DNA of 64,000 nt from Candidatus Sedimenticola sp. (ex Thyasira tokunagai) (lineage in GTDB: Bacteria; Pseudomonadota; Gammaproteobacteria; Chromatiales; Chromatiaceae). The stretch spans positions 3,596,598 to 3,660,597 of the forward strand of contig CP134874.1 in assembly GCA_037318855.1 (NCBI GenBank), in the 5' to 3' direction. Position 1 is the first letter of the stretch; each line of letters opens with the position of its first letter. Below the pieces are notes generated by a model, which was not told the DNA's origin, ran no database searches, and saw nothing but the letters and a program-made list of their open reading frames with translations. Below, piece after piece: positions 15,192 through 25,067 of this stretch. The translations under genes were made by a program, and so were the position numbers.

Positions 15192-16589
15192 ATGAACGAA
15201 CCACAGGCACTCATCATCGGCGGTGGAATCTCCGGCCTCTCGACGGCATGGCACCTTGCACAGCAGGGCGTCAACGTTGAGGTGTGGGAAGCTGATGAGC
15301 GCCCGGGCGGCAAGATCCGTTCAACCCATGACGCCGGATACCTTACCGAGCGTGCAGCCGGCATGGTAGTCAACTTCCGTCCCGAGATAGATCGGCTGAT
15401 TACCGCCTTGGGGATGGACGAGGATAAAACCAGCCGCAATGATGCACTCAATCGCTACCTGATGCACAAGGGACAACTGGCCGCCGTACCGATGAAACTA
15501 CCGGCCATGGCACGCTCTCCTCTCTGGAGTCGACGCACCAAACTGCGCCTATTGGCAGAGATCCTGATCCCGCAGGGTGGTAAGGAGAATGAAACGGTAT
15601 CTGCGTTTATCGAACGCCGACTGGGCAGTGAGATACTGGAGACTGCGATGGAGCCTTTTGTCGCCGGTACTCTCGCTTCAGATCCTGATCTGGCAGAAGC
15701 CCGGTCAGTACTACCCCGGCTTACCGCTCTGGAGAAACGCTACGGCAGCCTGACCCTGGGCATGCTGATCAATGGCATATTCAAAAGGCGCCGAGCCAAT
15801 AATGCAGAGAGCTTCTCTTTTCAGGGCGGCCTCTCCGATCTGGTAGATAGCCTGAGCAACAGTGCCGGTGTAAATATCCGCTACAACATGAAGGTCGACA
15901 ATATCGGCCGCACTGCAGATGGCTGGCAGATCACTGCTGGAAGCCAAAAACGCCATACTCCCCAACTGATTCTCAGCACACCCGCCTACACTGCCGCCAC
16001 CCTACTGCAGGATAGCGACCAACAGCTTGCCAGGCTGCTCTCAGGCATCGACTACAGCCCCATTGGCGTTCTCCACTTCGGCCTGCAGGAGACGAAAATC
16101 AGCCACCCACTGGACGGCACCGGCTTCCTGGTTCCGCGCCGTGAGCCACTCGGTTTCAACGGCAACTTGTGGATGAGTCGTCTCTTCCCCGGCCGCGCCC
16201 CCACTGGTCACCACCTACTGACCAGCTATCTTGGGGGGCATCGTCATCGCCATCAGCTGCAGTGGAGTGATGAACGTATCATCTCAGAGACGCTCTCAAA
16301 TCTCGCTCCCCTGCTGGGCATTCGTGGAGAACCGGACTATATTCGACTGGAACGACATCAGCGGGGGTTGCCGATGTACCATGGTGAGTATCAGGCGCGC
16401 GTCACAGCAATCCGGTCACGCTTGACGGTGGCGGCACCGGGCCTGCACCTTTGTGCCAACTACCTGGGGGGTGTATCGATAAGGGAGCGCATTTTTCAGG
16501 GGCTGAAAACTGCTGGTCATGTGCATAGCGTGCTGAAAAAATCGGGTATCGTACGCATAGATGCTGGTGAGGTGTTGCACTATGCATGA
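15192..16589 (+). CDS. Protoporphyrinogen-oxidase-like FAD protein (HemY/HemG type)
   Basis: 465 aa. The N-terminal FAD-binding Rossmann motif is IIGGGISGLSTAWHL, followed by the E-x-x-x-R-x-GG stretch EADERPGGKIRS and, near the C-terminus, the second FAD contact ANYLGGVSIRE. The middle contains the PPO-family segments FRPEIDRLITALG and MEPFVAGTLASDPDL. Family members oxidise protoporphyrinogen IX (or coproporphyrinogen III) to the porphyrin with O2. Many gammaproteobacteria use HemG or HemJ instead, so an O2-type enzyme inside an oxidase cluster may be dedicated to it. It overlaps the next gene by 8 nt. The family is clear; the exact substrate is not. Confidence 0.85.
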   Translation: MNEPQALIIGGGISGLSTAWHLAQQGVNVEVWEADERPGGKIRSTHDAGYLTERAAGMVVNFRPEIDRLITALGMDEDKTSRNDALNRYLMHKGQLAAVPMKLPAMARSPLWSRRTKLRLLAEILIPQGGKENETVSAFIERRLGSEILETAMEPFVAGTLASDPDLAEARSVLPRLTALEKRYGSLTLGMLINGIFKRRRANNAESFSFQGGLSDLVDSLSNSAGVNIRYNMKVDNIGRTADGWQITAGSQKRHTPQLILSTPAYTAATLLQDSDQQLARLLSGIDYSPIGVLHFGLQETKISHPLDGTGFLVPRREPLGFNGNLWMSRLFPGRAPTGHHLLTSYLGGHRHRHQLQWSDERIISETLSNLAPLLGIRGEPDYIRLERHQRGLPMYHGEYQARVTAIRSRLTVAAPGLHLCANYLGGVSIRERIFQGLKTAGHVHSVLKKSGIVRIDAGEVLHYA

Positions 16590-16914
16590 AATGGAACTTG
16601 AGGATCTTGAGAATAAGCCCCCCTTCAAACCGATGAAGGTTATTCTGGTGGTGCTGCTTATTCTACTGGGCATATCCAGTGCCGCCCAGTGGTATTCGGG
16701 AAATGTCACCATGCCGCGCTACTGTAAAGAGCCGGTAGAGACACTGGCTCGTGTAAGGCAACTGCTGACAGAGGAGAGACCCGCAGGTGATGGCGACCGC
16801 AAGCCCTATATCATAGCCGCCCGTCTCACCTTTCTGATTCCCCGGGAGAGTGATGAGCCCCTGGAAGACTACATGTTCCGACTACAGCAGCATATAGACC
16901 AGCAATGCCGATAA
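16582..16914 (+). CDS. Small membrane-anchored protein of unknown function
   Basis: 110 aa from ATG 16582 (MHEMELEDLENKPPF), which overlaps the stop of the flavoprotein gene (ATGCATGA). One helix (about 19-37) follows an acidic cytosolic start. The periplasmic remainder has two cysteines (MPRYCKEP and the terminal QQCR) that could pair. It overlaps the sensor kinase start by 10 nt. Overlap on both sides implies translational coupling. No family recognised; a sensor accessory or a small assembly factor are both possible. Confidence 0.75.
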   Translation: MHEMELEDLENKPPFKPMKVILVVLLILLGISSAAQWYSGNVTMPRYCKEPVETLARVRQLLTEERPAGDGDRKPYIIAARLTFLIPRESDEPLEDYMFRLQQHIDQQCR

Positions 16915-19517
16915 CGCCCCCACCACCGCCGCTCTCCAATCTCAGGATGTTCAGATCATTCTGGGAGATATTCCTCTCGCTCTGCCTGGTGCTGGCCGTG
17001 GTCGGGTCGATGCACTACTACACCGTCTATACGACAGAGCGGTCGGCCAGAGAGGCGAGCGAATCACTCAACGTCGACCTCGCCCGGCATATGATCATCA
17101 CCGACATTGAGGGTGTCGTCAGTGACCTGATGTTTCTGGCCGAACATATAGAGGGACAGGGGCTGCTGGATGACCTTACATATAATGATGAACAACGGAT
17201 TGTTGATGAATTCACCGTTTTTGCCGACAAGAAAAAACACTACGATCAGATACGCTATCTCGACAGCAGCGGCATGGAGATTGTTCGCATCAACTTCAAC
17301 GGCGGACAACCCCAAGCTGTCATACAGAGGGAACTTCAGAACAAGGCCAGCAGATACTATTTCCGTGAGGCTATGGCACTGGAGCGGGACGGTATCTACC
17401 TCTCCCCACTTGACCTCAATATCGAAGAGGGCGAGATTGAGTACCCGCTAAAGCCTATGATGCGCTTTGGTACTCCGGTATTTGACCAGGCGGGACAAAA
17501 AAAAGGAATCATTCTGCTCAACTACTTCGGTGACCACCTGATCGAGAACTTTACCCGGGCAGGCGCCAATATTGCCGACCACATTGAGCTTATCAACAGT
17601 GATGGTTTTTGGCTCAGAAGTCCAAAGAGCAAGGATGAGTGGGGCTTTATGTTGGGGACTAACAAGACGTTCCAACAACGTTCCAACCGTGCCTGGCAAT
17701 ATATTAATCGACAAGAGAGCGGCCAATTCGAGATGTTTGGCGGCATGTTCACTTTTGCTGCCGTCAATCCAAAAGCTATCGCCCAGAATGCAGCCAACCC
17801 TGCTGGATATCATCTCAACACCTCATCAGGAGGCGAAGGCGGCTGGAAAATTGTTTCACGTGTCTCGCCACGGGAGCTATCAGCGACTCTACCATTCTTT
17901 CTTCGCCAGCACTTCTCCCTTTACCTGGCCATGCTCTTTATGCTCGCCATTGGTGCCTGGTTTATCGCACAGGCCCACCACCGCAATCAGGCCGCAGAGG
18001 CTCAGCGTGACTATGAGCAGCGCTTTCGTCATACCCTTGAGAATATTGAACTGGCGGCCATCGCACTGGACCGTCGAGGCAAAGTAACATTCTGTAACGA
18101 CTACTTCCTTTCACTAACCGGTTGGCGCCGCCACGAGGTTGAGGGGACAAGTTGGATTGAGCAATTCGTAACAGAAGATCTCGAGAAAGAGGTTACCAAT
18201 ATAATTGACGGTATGAGCATACCGGAGCACTTCCCCTCCCACTACGAGATTCATGTCAAGACAAAAGATGGCGGTCTGCGTCTGATCGCCTGGAACAACA
18301 CCCTATCCTATGACGCCGCAGGGCAGGTCATTGGTGTCACCGGTATCGGTGAGGACATCACCGAGCAGCGTGCGGCTGAAGAGTCGCTGCGTAAGCTGAA
18401 CCGTGCGGTGGAACAGAGCCCGAGTGTTGTACTCATCACTAATATTGAAGGACTTATTGAGTACGCCAACCCTAAATTCACCGAAGTTTCAGGTTATACG
18501 CTCGAAGAGGTGAAAGGCAAAAGCCCAAGCCTTCTAAAATCAGGGGAAACCTCCAGCACCGAATACAGTAATCTCTGGAGTACCGTCTCTACAGGTGGTG
18601 AGTGGCGCGGCGAGTTCCACAACCGCAAGAAAACGGGGGAGCTCTACTGGGAGTCAGCTTCCATCTCAGGTATTCGCAACAGTGATGGTGAAATCACCCA
18701 CTTCCTGGCAGTAAAAGAGGATATCACCGAGCAGAAACGACTTGAGATGGAAGTGGAGGCACGCAACAAAGAGCTGGCACGTGCCCAGGCCCTGGCCGCC
18801 ATGGGCAAGATGGCCAGCATGATTGCCCACGATCTGCGTAACCCACTCTCATCGGTCAAAATGACACTGCAGATCCTGGGTAAACAGACCGGCATCGAAA
18901 GTAATGCCGAGATCGACGAATTGAGATCCATCGCACTGGAGCAGATTCGCTACATGGAAGATATCCTCTCTGACATGCTCACCTACTCCAAGCCCGATGC
19001 ACTGAAACCAGACTGGATCACGATAGACCGGGTCATCAACTTGGCCATTAACATATCCCAGCGCCGTATAGATGAGTCAGGAATAGAGTTGAGAGTTAAC
19101 TATCACTCCGGCCTACCCACTCTATTGGGAGATCCTACCAAACTCCGGCAAGTATTCTCTAATCTTATTTCAAATGCCGTTCAGGCCTCCGAGAGGGTCC
19201 ATAAACCCTGTATAGAGATCGATGCTATGGTTGAGCTTAGTGCCGATGGAACAGGCATCAGAATTGAAATTTGTGACAACGGTGGTGGAATAGAGGAGGA
19301 GGCGAGGGAACGAATTTTTGAACCCTTCTTTACCACCCGAAGCAAAGGCACTGGGCTTGGACTGGCCATTGTTAAACGTATTCTCGAACAGCACCAGGGG
19401 AGTATTAAGATGGAACCCTATGCACCTCAAGGCACCTGTGCCACTATTTTTCTACCTGTCTCGCCCCAAACTGAAACTGATTCAGATACCCAAGAGTTGG
19501 AGCTGAAAGAAGTATGA
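16905..19517 (+). CDS. Sensor histidine kinase, periplasmic sensor plus two PAS domains
   Basis: 870 aa. TM helices near 19-40 and 335-355 enclose a large periplasmic sensor of Cache/CHASE character. Two PAS domains follow (about 373-490 and 495-610; the second ends FLAVKEDITEQKR). The HisKA box has H642 in MIAHDLRNPLSS, and the HATPase has the N box NLISNAVQAS, the G1 box DNGGGI and the G2 box KGTGLGLAI. The transmitter is of the NtrB/AtoS type that partners with NtrC-family regulators. It overlaps the regulator gene downstream by 4 nt (ATGA). It most likely senses a periplasmic or redox signal and controls this cluster. Confidence 0.93.
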   Translation: MPITPPPPPLSNLRMFRSFWEIFLSLCLVLAVVGSMHYYTVYTTERSAREASESLNVDLARHMIITDIEGVVSDLMFLAEHIEGQGLLDDLTYNDEQRIVDEFTVFADKKKHYDQIRYLDSSGMEIVRINFNGGQPQAVIQRELQNKASRYYFREAMALERDGIYLSPLDLNIEEGEIEYPLKPMMRFGTPVFDQAGQKKGIILLNYFGDHLIENFTRAGANIADHIELINSDGFWLRSPKSKDEWGFMLGTNKTFQQRSNRAWQYINRQESGQFEMFGGMFTFAAVNPKAIAQNAANPAGYHLNTSSGGEGGWKIVSRVSPRELSATLPFFLRQHFSLYLAMLFMLAIGAWFIAQAHHRNQAAEAQRDYEQRFRHTLENIELAAIALDRRGKVTFCNDYFLSLTGWRRHEVEGTSWIEQFVTEDLEKEVTNIIDGMSIPEHFPSHYEIHVKTKDGGLRLIAWNNTLSYDAAGQVIGVTGIGEDITEQRAAEESLRKLNRAVEQSPSVVLITNIEGLIEYANPKFTEVSGYTLEEVKGKSPSLLKSGETSSTEYSNLWSTVSTGGEWRGEFHNRKKTGELYWESASISGIRNSDGEITHFLAVKEDITEQKRLEMEVEARNKELARAQALAAMGKMASMIAHDLRNPLSSVKMTLQILGKQTGIESNAEIDELRSIALEQIRYMEDILSDMLTYSKPDALKPDWITIDRVINLAINISQRRIDESGIELRVNYHSGLPTLLGDPTKLRQVFSNLISNAVQASERVHKPCIEIDAMVELSADGTGIRIEICDNGGGIEEEARERIFEPFFTTRSKGTGLGLAIVKRILEQHQGSIKMEPYAPQGTCATIFLPVSPQTETDSDTQELELKEV

Positions 19518-20932
19518 GCAAAATACTGATCGTTGATGACGATGTCGCCAGTTGCAGAACTCTACAACTCCACCTGCGCAGCCAGGGCCATGAGACACTT
19601 ATTGCTCATAGCGTCAATGATGGACTTGAGAAGGCCCAGGCACAACCTGCGCTGATCATCCTTGATATCCGTATGCCCGGTCGCTCAGGTCTGGAGGGAC
19701 TACCTGAATTCAAGCAGTTATTACCCAATGTCCGGGTAATTATGATCACCGCTTTTCATGATATGGAGAGTACCATTGAGGCGATGCAGCAAGGCGCCGA
19801 TGACTATATCCACAAGCCCATCGACATTGACGAACTGGATTCCGCCATCAGCAAACTGCTAAAAACCATCACCAACCCGGAAAAGGAGTTACTCACCACC
19901 GTCTGCAGCGTGGAATCAAACCATCTCACCATGGTGGGACGCAGCCGTGCCATGAAAGAGGTCTTCAAGACTATTGGTATGGTGGCAAAGAGCCCGGCAA
20001 CTGTACTGATCACCGGTGAATCAGGTACCGGCAAAGAGCTGGTTGCACGTGCCATCCACCGCTCCAGTGAGAAACCCGAAGGCCCCTTTGTCGCGGTCAA
20101 CTGTGCAGCTCTGGTCGAAACCCTGCTTGAGTCTGACATGTTTGGTCATGAAAAAGGGGCCTTCACCGGGGCGGTAGGAAAACAGGAGGGTAAATTCACC
20201 CTGGCCCGGGGAGGCACCATCTTCCTCGACGAAGTGGGAGAGATGTCCCCTGCCATGCAAGCCAAACTGTTGCGGGTACTGCAGTACAAAGAATACACCC
20301 CGCTGGGGGCGAAACAGGTCCAGACCACCAATGCCAGGATCATCACTGCCACAAACGTAAACCTGACTGAGCGGGTAAAAGCGGGTGACTTCCGCGAGGA
20401 TCTCTACTACCGACTACAGGTTGTCAATGTCCACCTACCCCCACTGCGTGAACGCAAAGAGGACCTGATGGATCTGATTCAGGTACTACTTGGTCGCATC
20501 AACCGTGAACTGCACCGCAACGTTACCCATATTTCAAAAGATGCTCTGGAATCCATGGAACAGTACGACTGGCCGGGCAATATCAGGGAGCTTGAGAATG
20601 TACTGATGAAGAGTATTGCTCTCTCCCGAGGCAACACGCTGAGCAGGGACCTGCTCCCCGCCCCGCTTAATGCAGCGGTAGAAAATAGTTCAACAGGAAA
20701 CAGCCAAGAGGGTGACCGGCCACTGGAACAGCAGAGCCTGGAGGAGATGGAGGGTGCCCATATCGCCCGAGTTCTCGAGGCAACCGCATGGCACAAAGGG
20801 CACGCCTGTGAAATTCTCGGCACCTCCCGCCCCCGACTGAGGCGCATGATCCAGCATTACGACCTCAAACCACCAGTCGAGATGGAAGACAATGAGGACG
20901 ATTTCGAGCAGACAACTGTTTCGCAGGAATAA
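19514..20932 (+). CDS. NtrC-family sigma-54-dependent response regulator
   Basis: 472 aa. Receiver domain (about 1-120) with acidic pocket VDDD, phospho-acceptor D51 in LDIRMPG and the conserved K near 106. The AAA+ domain has Walker A GESGTGKE, the sigma-54 contact loop GAFTGA (about 213) and Walker B GGTIFLDEVGEM. A Fis-type helix-turn-helix ends the protein (ACEILGTSRPRLRRMI, about 433-448). It pairs with the kinase it overlaps. The two sigma-54 promoter matches at 6642-6658 and 7036-7052 make those divergent operons its probable targets. Confidence 0.95.
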   Translation: MSKILIVDDDVASCRTLQLHLRSQGHETLIAHSVNDGLEKAQAQPALIILDIRMPGRSGLEGLPEFKQLLPNVRVIMITAFHDMESTIEAMQQGADDYIHKPIDIDELDSAISKLLKTITNPEKELLTTVCSVESNHLTMVGRSRAMKEVFKTIGMVAKSPATVLITGESGTGKELVARAIHRSSEKPEGPFVAVNCAALVETLLESDMFGHEKGAFTGAVGKQEGKFTLARGGTIFLDEVGEMSPAMQAKLLRVLQYKEYTPLGAKQVQTTNARIITATNVNLTERVKAGDFREDLYYRLQVVNVHLPPLRERKEDLMDLIQVLLGRINRELHRNVTHISKDALESMEQYDWPGNIRELENVLMKSIALSRGNTLSRDLLPAPLNAAVENSSTGNSQEGDRPLEQQSLEEMEGAHIARVLEATAWHKGHACEILGTSRPRLRRMIQHYDLKPPVEMEDNEDDFEQTTVSQE

Positions 20933-21093
20933 GGGCCTCGGAAAATAATAACTATCCGAAGATCGCGCAGACTATCGGTTCGCCTGCAAGGCGTGGAAAG
21001 GGGCGCATAGCAGGCCTATGTAACCCTTTTCACAACGCAGCAGGCGGACCGAGAGACAAGCGAGATCGGATAGTTTATTTTTTCCGCGGCCCT
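20933..21093. repeat. 161-bp foldback element
   Basis: Outer arms GGGCCTCGGAAAATAATAAC / GTTTATTTTTTCCGCGGCCC-like sequence continue inward through CTATCCGAAGATCGC / GCGAGATCGGATAG. An inner hairpin is centred on catag-cagg-cctatg. It starts directly after the stop codon of the regulator gene. No coding capacity; MITE/REP-like. A terminator function is possible. Confidence 0.8.
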
Positions 21094-21124
21094 AACTACC
21101 CTATAGCCGTCCGATAACACAACA

Positions 21125-21152
21125 CTGACAACCCTATTATTTCTTCTATACT
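21125..21152 (+). promoter_or_regulatory. Candidate sigma-70 promoter upstream of a long leader
   Basis: ctgaca (21125-21130), 16-nt spacer, tatact (21147-21152). Transcription would begin near 21160, about 300 nt before the next coding start at 21460. Confidence 0.5.
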
Positions 21153-21459
21153 GAAGGTCAGCACTGGGAAATCCCATAACCCAGAGCTTCTCCAGCGCAA
21201 TGGGTCGGTGTTTCCGGGTACTCTCCCGACAAGCATCAGGCTGTGCCGCCTGGTCAAGGCATCGCGGGTAAGTGCGCCGGATTAATGAGGAGCCTCAGAA
21301 TATGTTATGAGCCGGGTCTTTAGATCCAGACTTCCCAACCCCTGTTAGCAAGTCGATCTTCCGCTTTTGCAACCGAGACGGGGCATTTTGGTTTCTTGCG
21401 CTCTGATATAGCTATTTCAAAGCTTCTGACCATTTAGTTTGAATGAAAGGAGGTATTTT
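21153..21459 (+). other. Long untranslated leader (possible structured RNA)
   Basis: Between the promoter candidate and ATG 21460 lie about 300 nt with no convincing reading frame but several short inverted segments (for example GGGAAATCCC, and gccgg / ccgg pairs). It matches no riboswitch I can recognise. It may be a structured 5' UTR or a small RNA. Confidence 0.35.
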
Positions 21460-21894
21460 ATGAGCCTAGCCTGGGTAGTCGTTGCAGATTCAAGCCAAGC
21501 ACGGATTTTCTCCGTCGATAAACCGACCAGTTCACTCGAAGAGATTCACACACTTAACCATCCCGAAGGCCGTCTGCACCAGGGCGATCTGGTCTCCGAC
21601 CGTCCCGGCAGAGACAGAAATGCCGGAACCGGCAGTCACGACATGGGGCATGGGGCTGATGCCAAGAATGAAGCAGCAGTCCGTTTTGCCGCCCAAGTGG
21701 ATGAAACACTGGAGTGTGGCCGTACCAACGGTCGGTTCAACAGACTCTACGTAGTTGCATCCCCAAGCTTTCTCGGTATGCTGCGAAAACAACAGAGCAG
21801 CTCACTGCAGAAGATGGTAACCAGTGAGATATCGAAAAATCTTGCCTCCCACGATATTTCCGATATCCGAAAAAATCTACCCAAGCGATTATAA
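21460..21894 (+). CDS. Host attachment family protein (AtsE/Host_attach-like)
   Basis: 144 aa from ATG 21460 (MSLAWVVVADSSQARIF), which has a textbook AAAGGAGG box; the upstream in-frame ATG lacks one. VVADSSQARIF at the start, a Gly/Asp/His-rich middle (GTGSHDMGHG), and the C-terminal YVVASPSFLGMLR plus EISKNLASHD are family hallmarks of the proteins annotated as required for attachment to host cells (PF10116). The fold resembles release-factor-like baeRF domains, so an RNA or translation role is also possible; the family name rests on an Agrobacterium phenotype. It stands alone between two repeats. Confidence 0.82.
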   Translation: MSLAWVVVADSSQARIFSVDKPTSSLEEIHTLNHPEGRLHQGDLVSDRPGRDRNAGTGSHDMGHGADAKNEAAVRFAAQVDETLECGRTNGRFNRLYVVASPSFLGMLRKQQSSSLQKMVTSEISKNLASHDISDIRKNLPKRL

Positions 21895-21905
21895 CCAATC
21901 ACTAT

Positions 21906-21985
21906 TGTAGGAGCGCTTTCTCGAAGCGCGATGAATATACGCACCCTAGTGGCGCTTCCATCGCGGTTCGGGAAACCGCTCCTAC
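21906..21985. repeat. Hairpin repeat, tgtaggagcg family, copy 2
   Basis: Opens TGTAGGAGCGCTTTCTCGAA and closes GGGAAACCGCTCCTAC, with inner gcgatgaa / ttccatcgc. It is closest to the copy at 21-101. Confidence 0.8.
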
Positions 21986-22010
21986 GCAAAAAGAGACCGG
22001 GGAATTTTAA

Positions 22011-22214
22011 TCAGGCGGGGCCGACAAAAGTAAAGCCGGCATCCTCCACCGCCTTTGCCACCACCGCATCATCATCCACGCCGTCAACAGTGACCAGCCC
22101 ACCATCCAGTTCAACCTGAACGCCGGCACCCGGTGCCGCCGATTGAATCGCCTGCTCAACTGAACTGGAGCAGCCACCACAGCTCATACCTTCTACCTTG
22201 TACGTCTTGGACAT
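22011..22214 (-). CDS. copZ: Copper chaperone CopZ-like (HMA domain)
   Basis: 67 aa, a single heavy-metal-associated domain with the metal site GMSCGGCSSS (CxxC). ATG 22214 has GAGG 6 nt upstream and is preferred over a TTG at 22226. It lies downstream of copA on the same strand. It likely delivers Cu(I) to the N-terminal HMA domains of the ATPase. Beta-alpha-beta-beta-alpha-beta pattern and length are standard. Confidence 0.88.
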   Translation of the reverse strand: MSKTYKVEGMSCGGCSSSVEQAIQSAAPGAGVQVELDGGLVTVDGVDDDAVVAKAVEDAGFTFVGPA

Positions 22215-22366
22215 TTCAAACCTCAAATTTTATATTTCTGAAACATGTTGATGAAAAGAGTGAAGAACAGAGTTATTTTTTTCAAACGTTACTACTCACG
22301 CCATAAGCTACTTGCAAGCGGAACGTGACTTAAGGGCAAACCGCAACACCCAAACTGCGCGACAAA

Positions 22367-22434
22367 CCTATTGTACAGCGCCTCATAATACGGTGAAGTG
22401 ATGAGGGGGCGAGAAGTTACGTTCGAACAATAGG
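22367..22434 (-). terminator. Nested stem-loop after copA
   Basis: CCTATTGTAC pairs with GAACAATAGG; inside it, GCGCCTCAT pairs with ATGAGGGGGC. It begins 10 nt past the copA stop. There is no strong U-tract, so it may attenuate rather than fully stop transcription into copZ. Confidence 0.45.
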
Positions 22435-22443
22435 CCCATCCAC

Positions 22444-24855
22444 TTAACTACGCCGCCAGCGTCTCAACAATAGTGAGTTGGAGACCACACTCACCGATGA
22501 CATCGCCATGGCGGCTCCTGCAATGACCGGATTGAGTGCGCCGGAGGCGGCCAAGGGGATAGCGACCAGATTATATATCAGCGCCCAGAAGAGATTCTGT
22601 CTGATCTTGCGGTAGGTCGCCCCTGAGATCGAAAGTGCATCCGCAACCAGACGGGGATCACCTCGCATCAGGGTGATACCGGCGGTGTGCATCGCTACAT
22701 CCGTTCCTGTTCCCATGGCCATGCCGACATCAGCAACCGCCAGCGCAGGGGCATCGTTGATGCCGTCACCTACCATAACGACATGCCTGCCCGCCTGTTT
22801 AAGTTTCTCAATCTCTTTGGCTTTGTCTCCAGGCAAAACCTCAGCAATCACCTGCTCAATTCCAACGGTAGTCCCTACCTTTACGGCAGCATGGGGATTA
22901 TCACCCGTCAGCATCACCACTGCCACACCACGTTGCCGCAGCATGGCAACGGCGGCAATCGCCTCCTCCTTCACAGGATCACTGACCATGATGAAGCCCA
23001 GCAGATGGATAGCATCACCCATCTCCGCCACCCACATCAGGGTTGTCCCGTCCCGCTTGATCTCCAGCGAGTGTTCAGCCAGCACCGCCGACTCGACCCC
23101 TTGCTCCGACATAAGGCGCCGGTTACCGATCAGGAGCTTCCGACCGGCGACCTCGGCTGACAGGCCCATACCCGGCAGGCTGGTAAATTCAGTTAACGGC
23201 AAAAGCACCACACCGTCACTCTTCGCCTGCTTTAGAATTGCATTCGCCAGAGGGTGCTCGCTGCCCTGCTGTGCAGATGCCACAAGTTGTAACAGCTGCT
23301 CAGACTCTCCCACCAGAGAGAGAATCTTTTCAACAGAGGGGGAGCCCAGGGTCAGCGTGCCGGTCTTATCAAAAACGACGGTATCACTGCTGTAGGCACG
23401 CTCCAGCGCCTCCGCATCCTTGATCAGTATACCGTGGCGAGCCGCAACACCCGTGCCTACCATCAGGGCTGTTGGCGTTGCCAGACCCAAGGCGCAGGGA
23501 CAGGCGATAACCAGCACGGAGACCGCAGCGACAAAGGCCGTTTGCAGATCACCGGCAAACCACCAGCCGCAAAAAGTGAACAGTGCAATCAGAGCCACCA
23601 CGGGCACAAAGACCGCAGAGATCTGATCAACCAGCTTCTGCACCGGCGCCTTACTCGCCTGGGCACTCTCCACAAGATGGATGATACGTGACAGCGTCGA
23701 CTCTGCGCCCACCGTCGTTGCACAGATACGCAGCAATCCGTCGCCATTGACCGAGGCACCGGTGACAGAATCACCGACGCTTTTCGCCACAGGAAGAGAC
23801 TCACCGGTAATCAGGGACTCATCCAGTTGACTACACCCCTCCATAATCACGCCATCGACCGGCAGACGTTCACCAGGCCGAACCAGCACAATCTCATCAT
23901 GTACAACACTCTCTGCCGGCACATCCACCAGCACACCATCCCGTTCAACATGGGCATTATCAGGCTGTAGTTTCATCAATGCGCGAATGGCTGAGGCGGC
24001 GCTGCGCTTGGCGCGTCCTTCCATCCATTTACCAAACAGCACCAGGGTGATCACCATAGCGGATGCTTCGAAATAGAGGTGCCCCCCTCCTCCTCCGGTC
24101 AAAGTCACCCAGCAGCTCAAACCCCAGGCTGCAGAGGTACCCATGGCAACCAGCACATCCATATTACCGGAACCACCCCTGAGTGATTTGAAAGCACCCT
24201 CATAAAAACGCCGACCGATCCAAAACTGTACCGGAGTGGCCAGAAGAAGCTGCCACAAGGCAGGTAGAGAGAGATCGATACCGAGCGGCATCAGTACCAT
24301 GGGGAGAGCCAGTGGTATGGTCAGGGCGGCGGAGATCAGCAGCAGCCTAAACTCAGCCCGGGCCCGTAGCTGGGCCTTGGCATCCATTGCCGCCTGCTGT
24401 TCACCGGCACTAACGGCAGGTGTGGCGGTAAAACCGGCGCGACTCACCGCATCAATCAAATGCTGCTGAGAGACGGTACCGGCAGGTGCACTCACTGTCG
24501 CCTTTTCAGTCGCCAGATTAACCGTTACCCGTTCTACCCCGGACAGCCGTGACAGCACCTTCTCCAGTCGGCCGGAACAAACGGCACATGTCATCCCTTC
24601 AATAAGCAACTCTGCGGTTTCAGTAGGTACGGAAAAACCTGCACGAAAAACGGCTGAAACGATTTCGTTGGAGGACGTTTCAGTGGCGTCAAAATCAATT
24701 GATGCGCTGTTTGAGGCGAGATTAACCCTCGCTTCAATCACCCCGGCTTGTTTGCTCAACACCTTTTCGAGGCGGCCTGAGCAGGCGGCACATGTCATAC
24801 CTTCGATAGGCATTGTCAGGTTGTTTGGAGAAGCTATATTTGAATCACTACTCAT
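22444..24855 (-). CDS. copA: Cu(I)-exporting P1B-type ATPase CopA
   Basis: 803 aa. Two N-terminal HMA domains (GMTCAACSG near 19-27, GMTCAVCSG near 88-96), eight expected TM helices, the metal-channel CPC in IACPCALG, the phosphorylation site DKTGT, the class signature SEHPLA (H-P dipeptide), and the ATP hinge [10 protein letters not shown]. These identify a Cu(+)-exporting inner-membrane ATPase. It pumps Cu(I) to the periplasm for detoxification and for copper proteins. Upstream lies a 212-bp divergent gap shared with sthA. I did not see a clear CueR operator there. Confidence 0.95.
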   Translation of the reverse strand: MSSDSNIASPNNLTMPIEGMTCAACSGRLEKVLSKQAGVIEARVNLASNSASIDFDATETSSNEIVSAVFRAGFSVPTETAELLIEGMTCAVCSGRLEKVLSRLSGVERVTVNLATEKATVSAPAGTVSQQHLIDAVSRAGFTATPAVSAGEQQAAMDAKAQLRARAEFRLLLISAALTIPLALPMVLMPLGIDLSLPALWQLLLATPVQFWIGRRFYEGAFKSLRGGSGNMDVLVAMGTSAAWGLSCWVTLTGGGGGHLYFEASAMVITLVLFGKWMEGRAKRSAASAIRALMKLQPDNAHVERDGVLVDVPAESVVHDEIVLVRPGERLPVDGVIMEGCSQLDESLITGESLPVAKSVGDSVTGASVNGDGLLRICATTVGAESTLSRIIHLVESAQASKAPVQKLVDQISAVFVPVVALIALFTFCGWWFAGDLQTAFVAAVSVLVIACPCALGLATPTALMVGTGVAARHGILIKDAEALERAYSSDTVVFDKTGTLTLGSPSVEKILSLVGESEQLLQLVASAQQGSEHPLANAILKQAKSDGVVLLPLTEFTSLPGMGLSAEVAGRKLLIGNRRLMSEQGVESAVLAEHSLEIKRDGTTLMWVAEMGDAIHLLGFIMVSDPVKEEAIAAVAMLRQRGVAVVMLTGDNPHAAVKVGTTVGIEQVIAEVLPGDKAKEIEKLKQAGRHVVMVGDGINDAPALAVADVGMAMGTGTDVAMHTAGITLMRGDPRLVADALSISGATYRKIRQNLFWALIYNLVAIPLAASGALNPVIAGAAMAMSSVSVVSNSLLLRRWRRS

Positions 24856-25067
24856 GACGAAGCGGCTGTACCCTGGATGCTATATTGACTCTGATTAAAG
24901 AGGATGGTTCACGAACGCCCGCATTGTGCTCCACGCGTGTAAATCTGGACAGAATCACTTGCTTAAGGGCACCACAACAGCGATCCAGCACCCGCCCAAA
25001 AGATATACTAATACACCCATTAATATATTGTATACTTTCCCTGTTTTCCCACCTGGAATAGTTGTTC

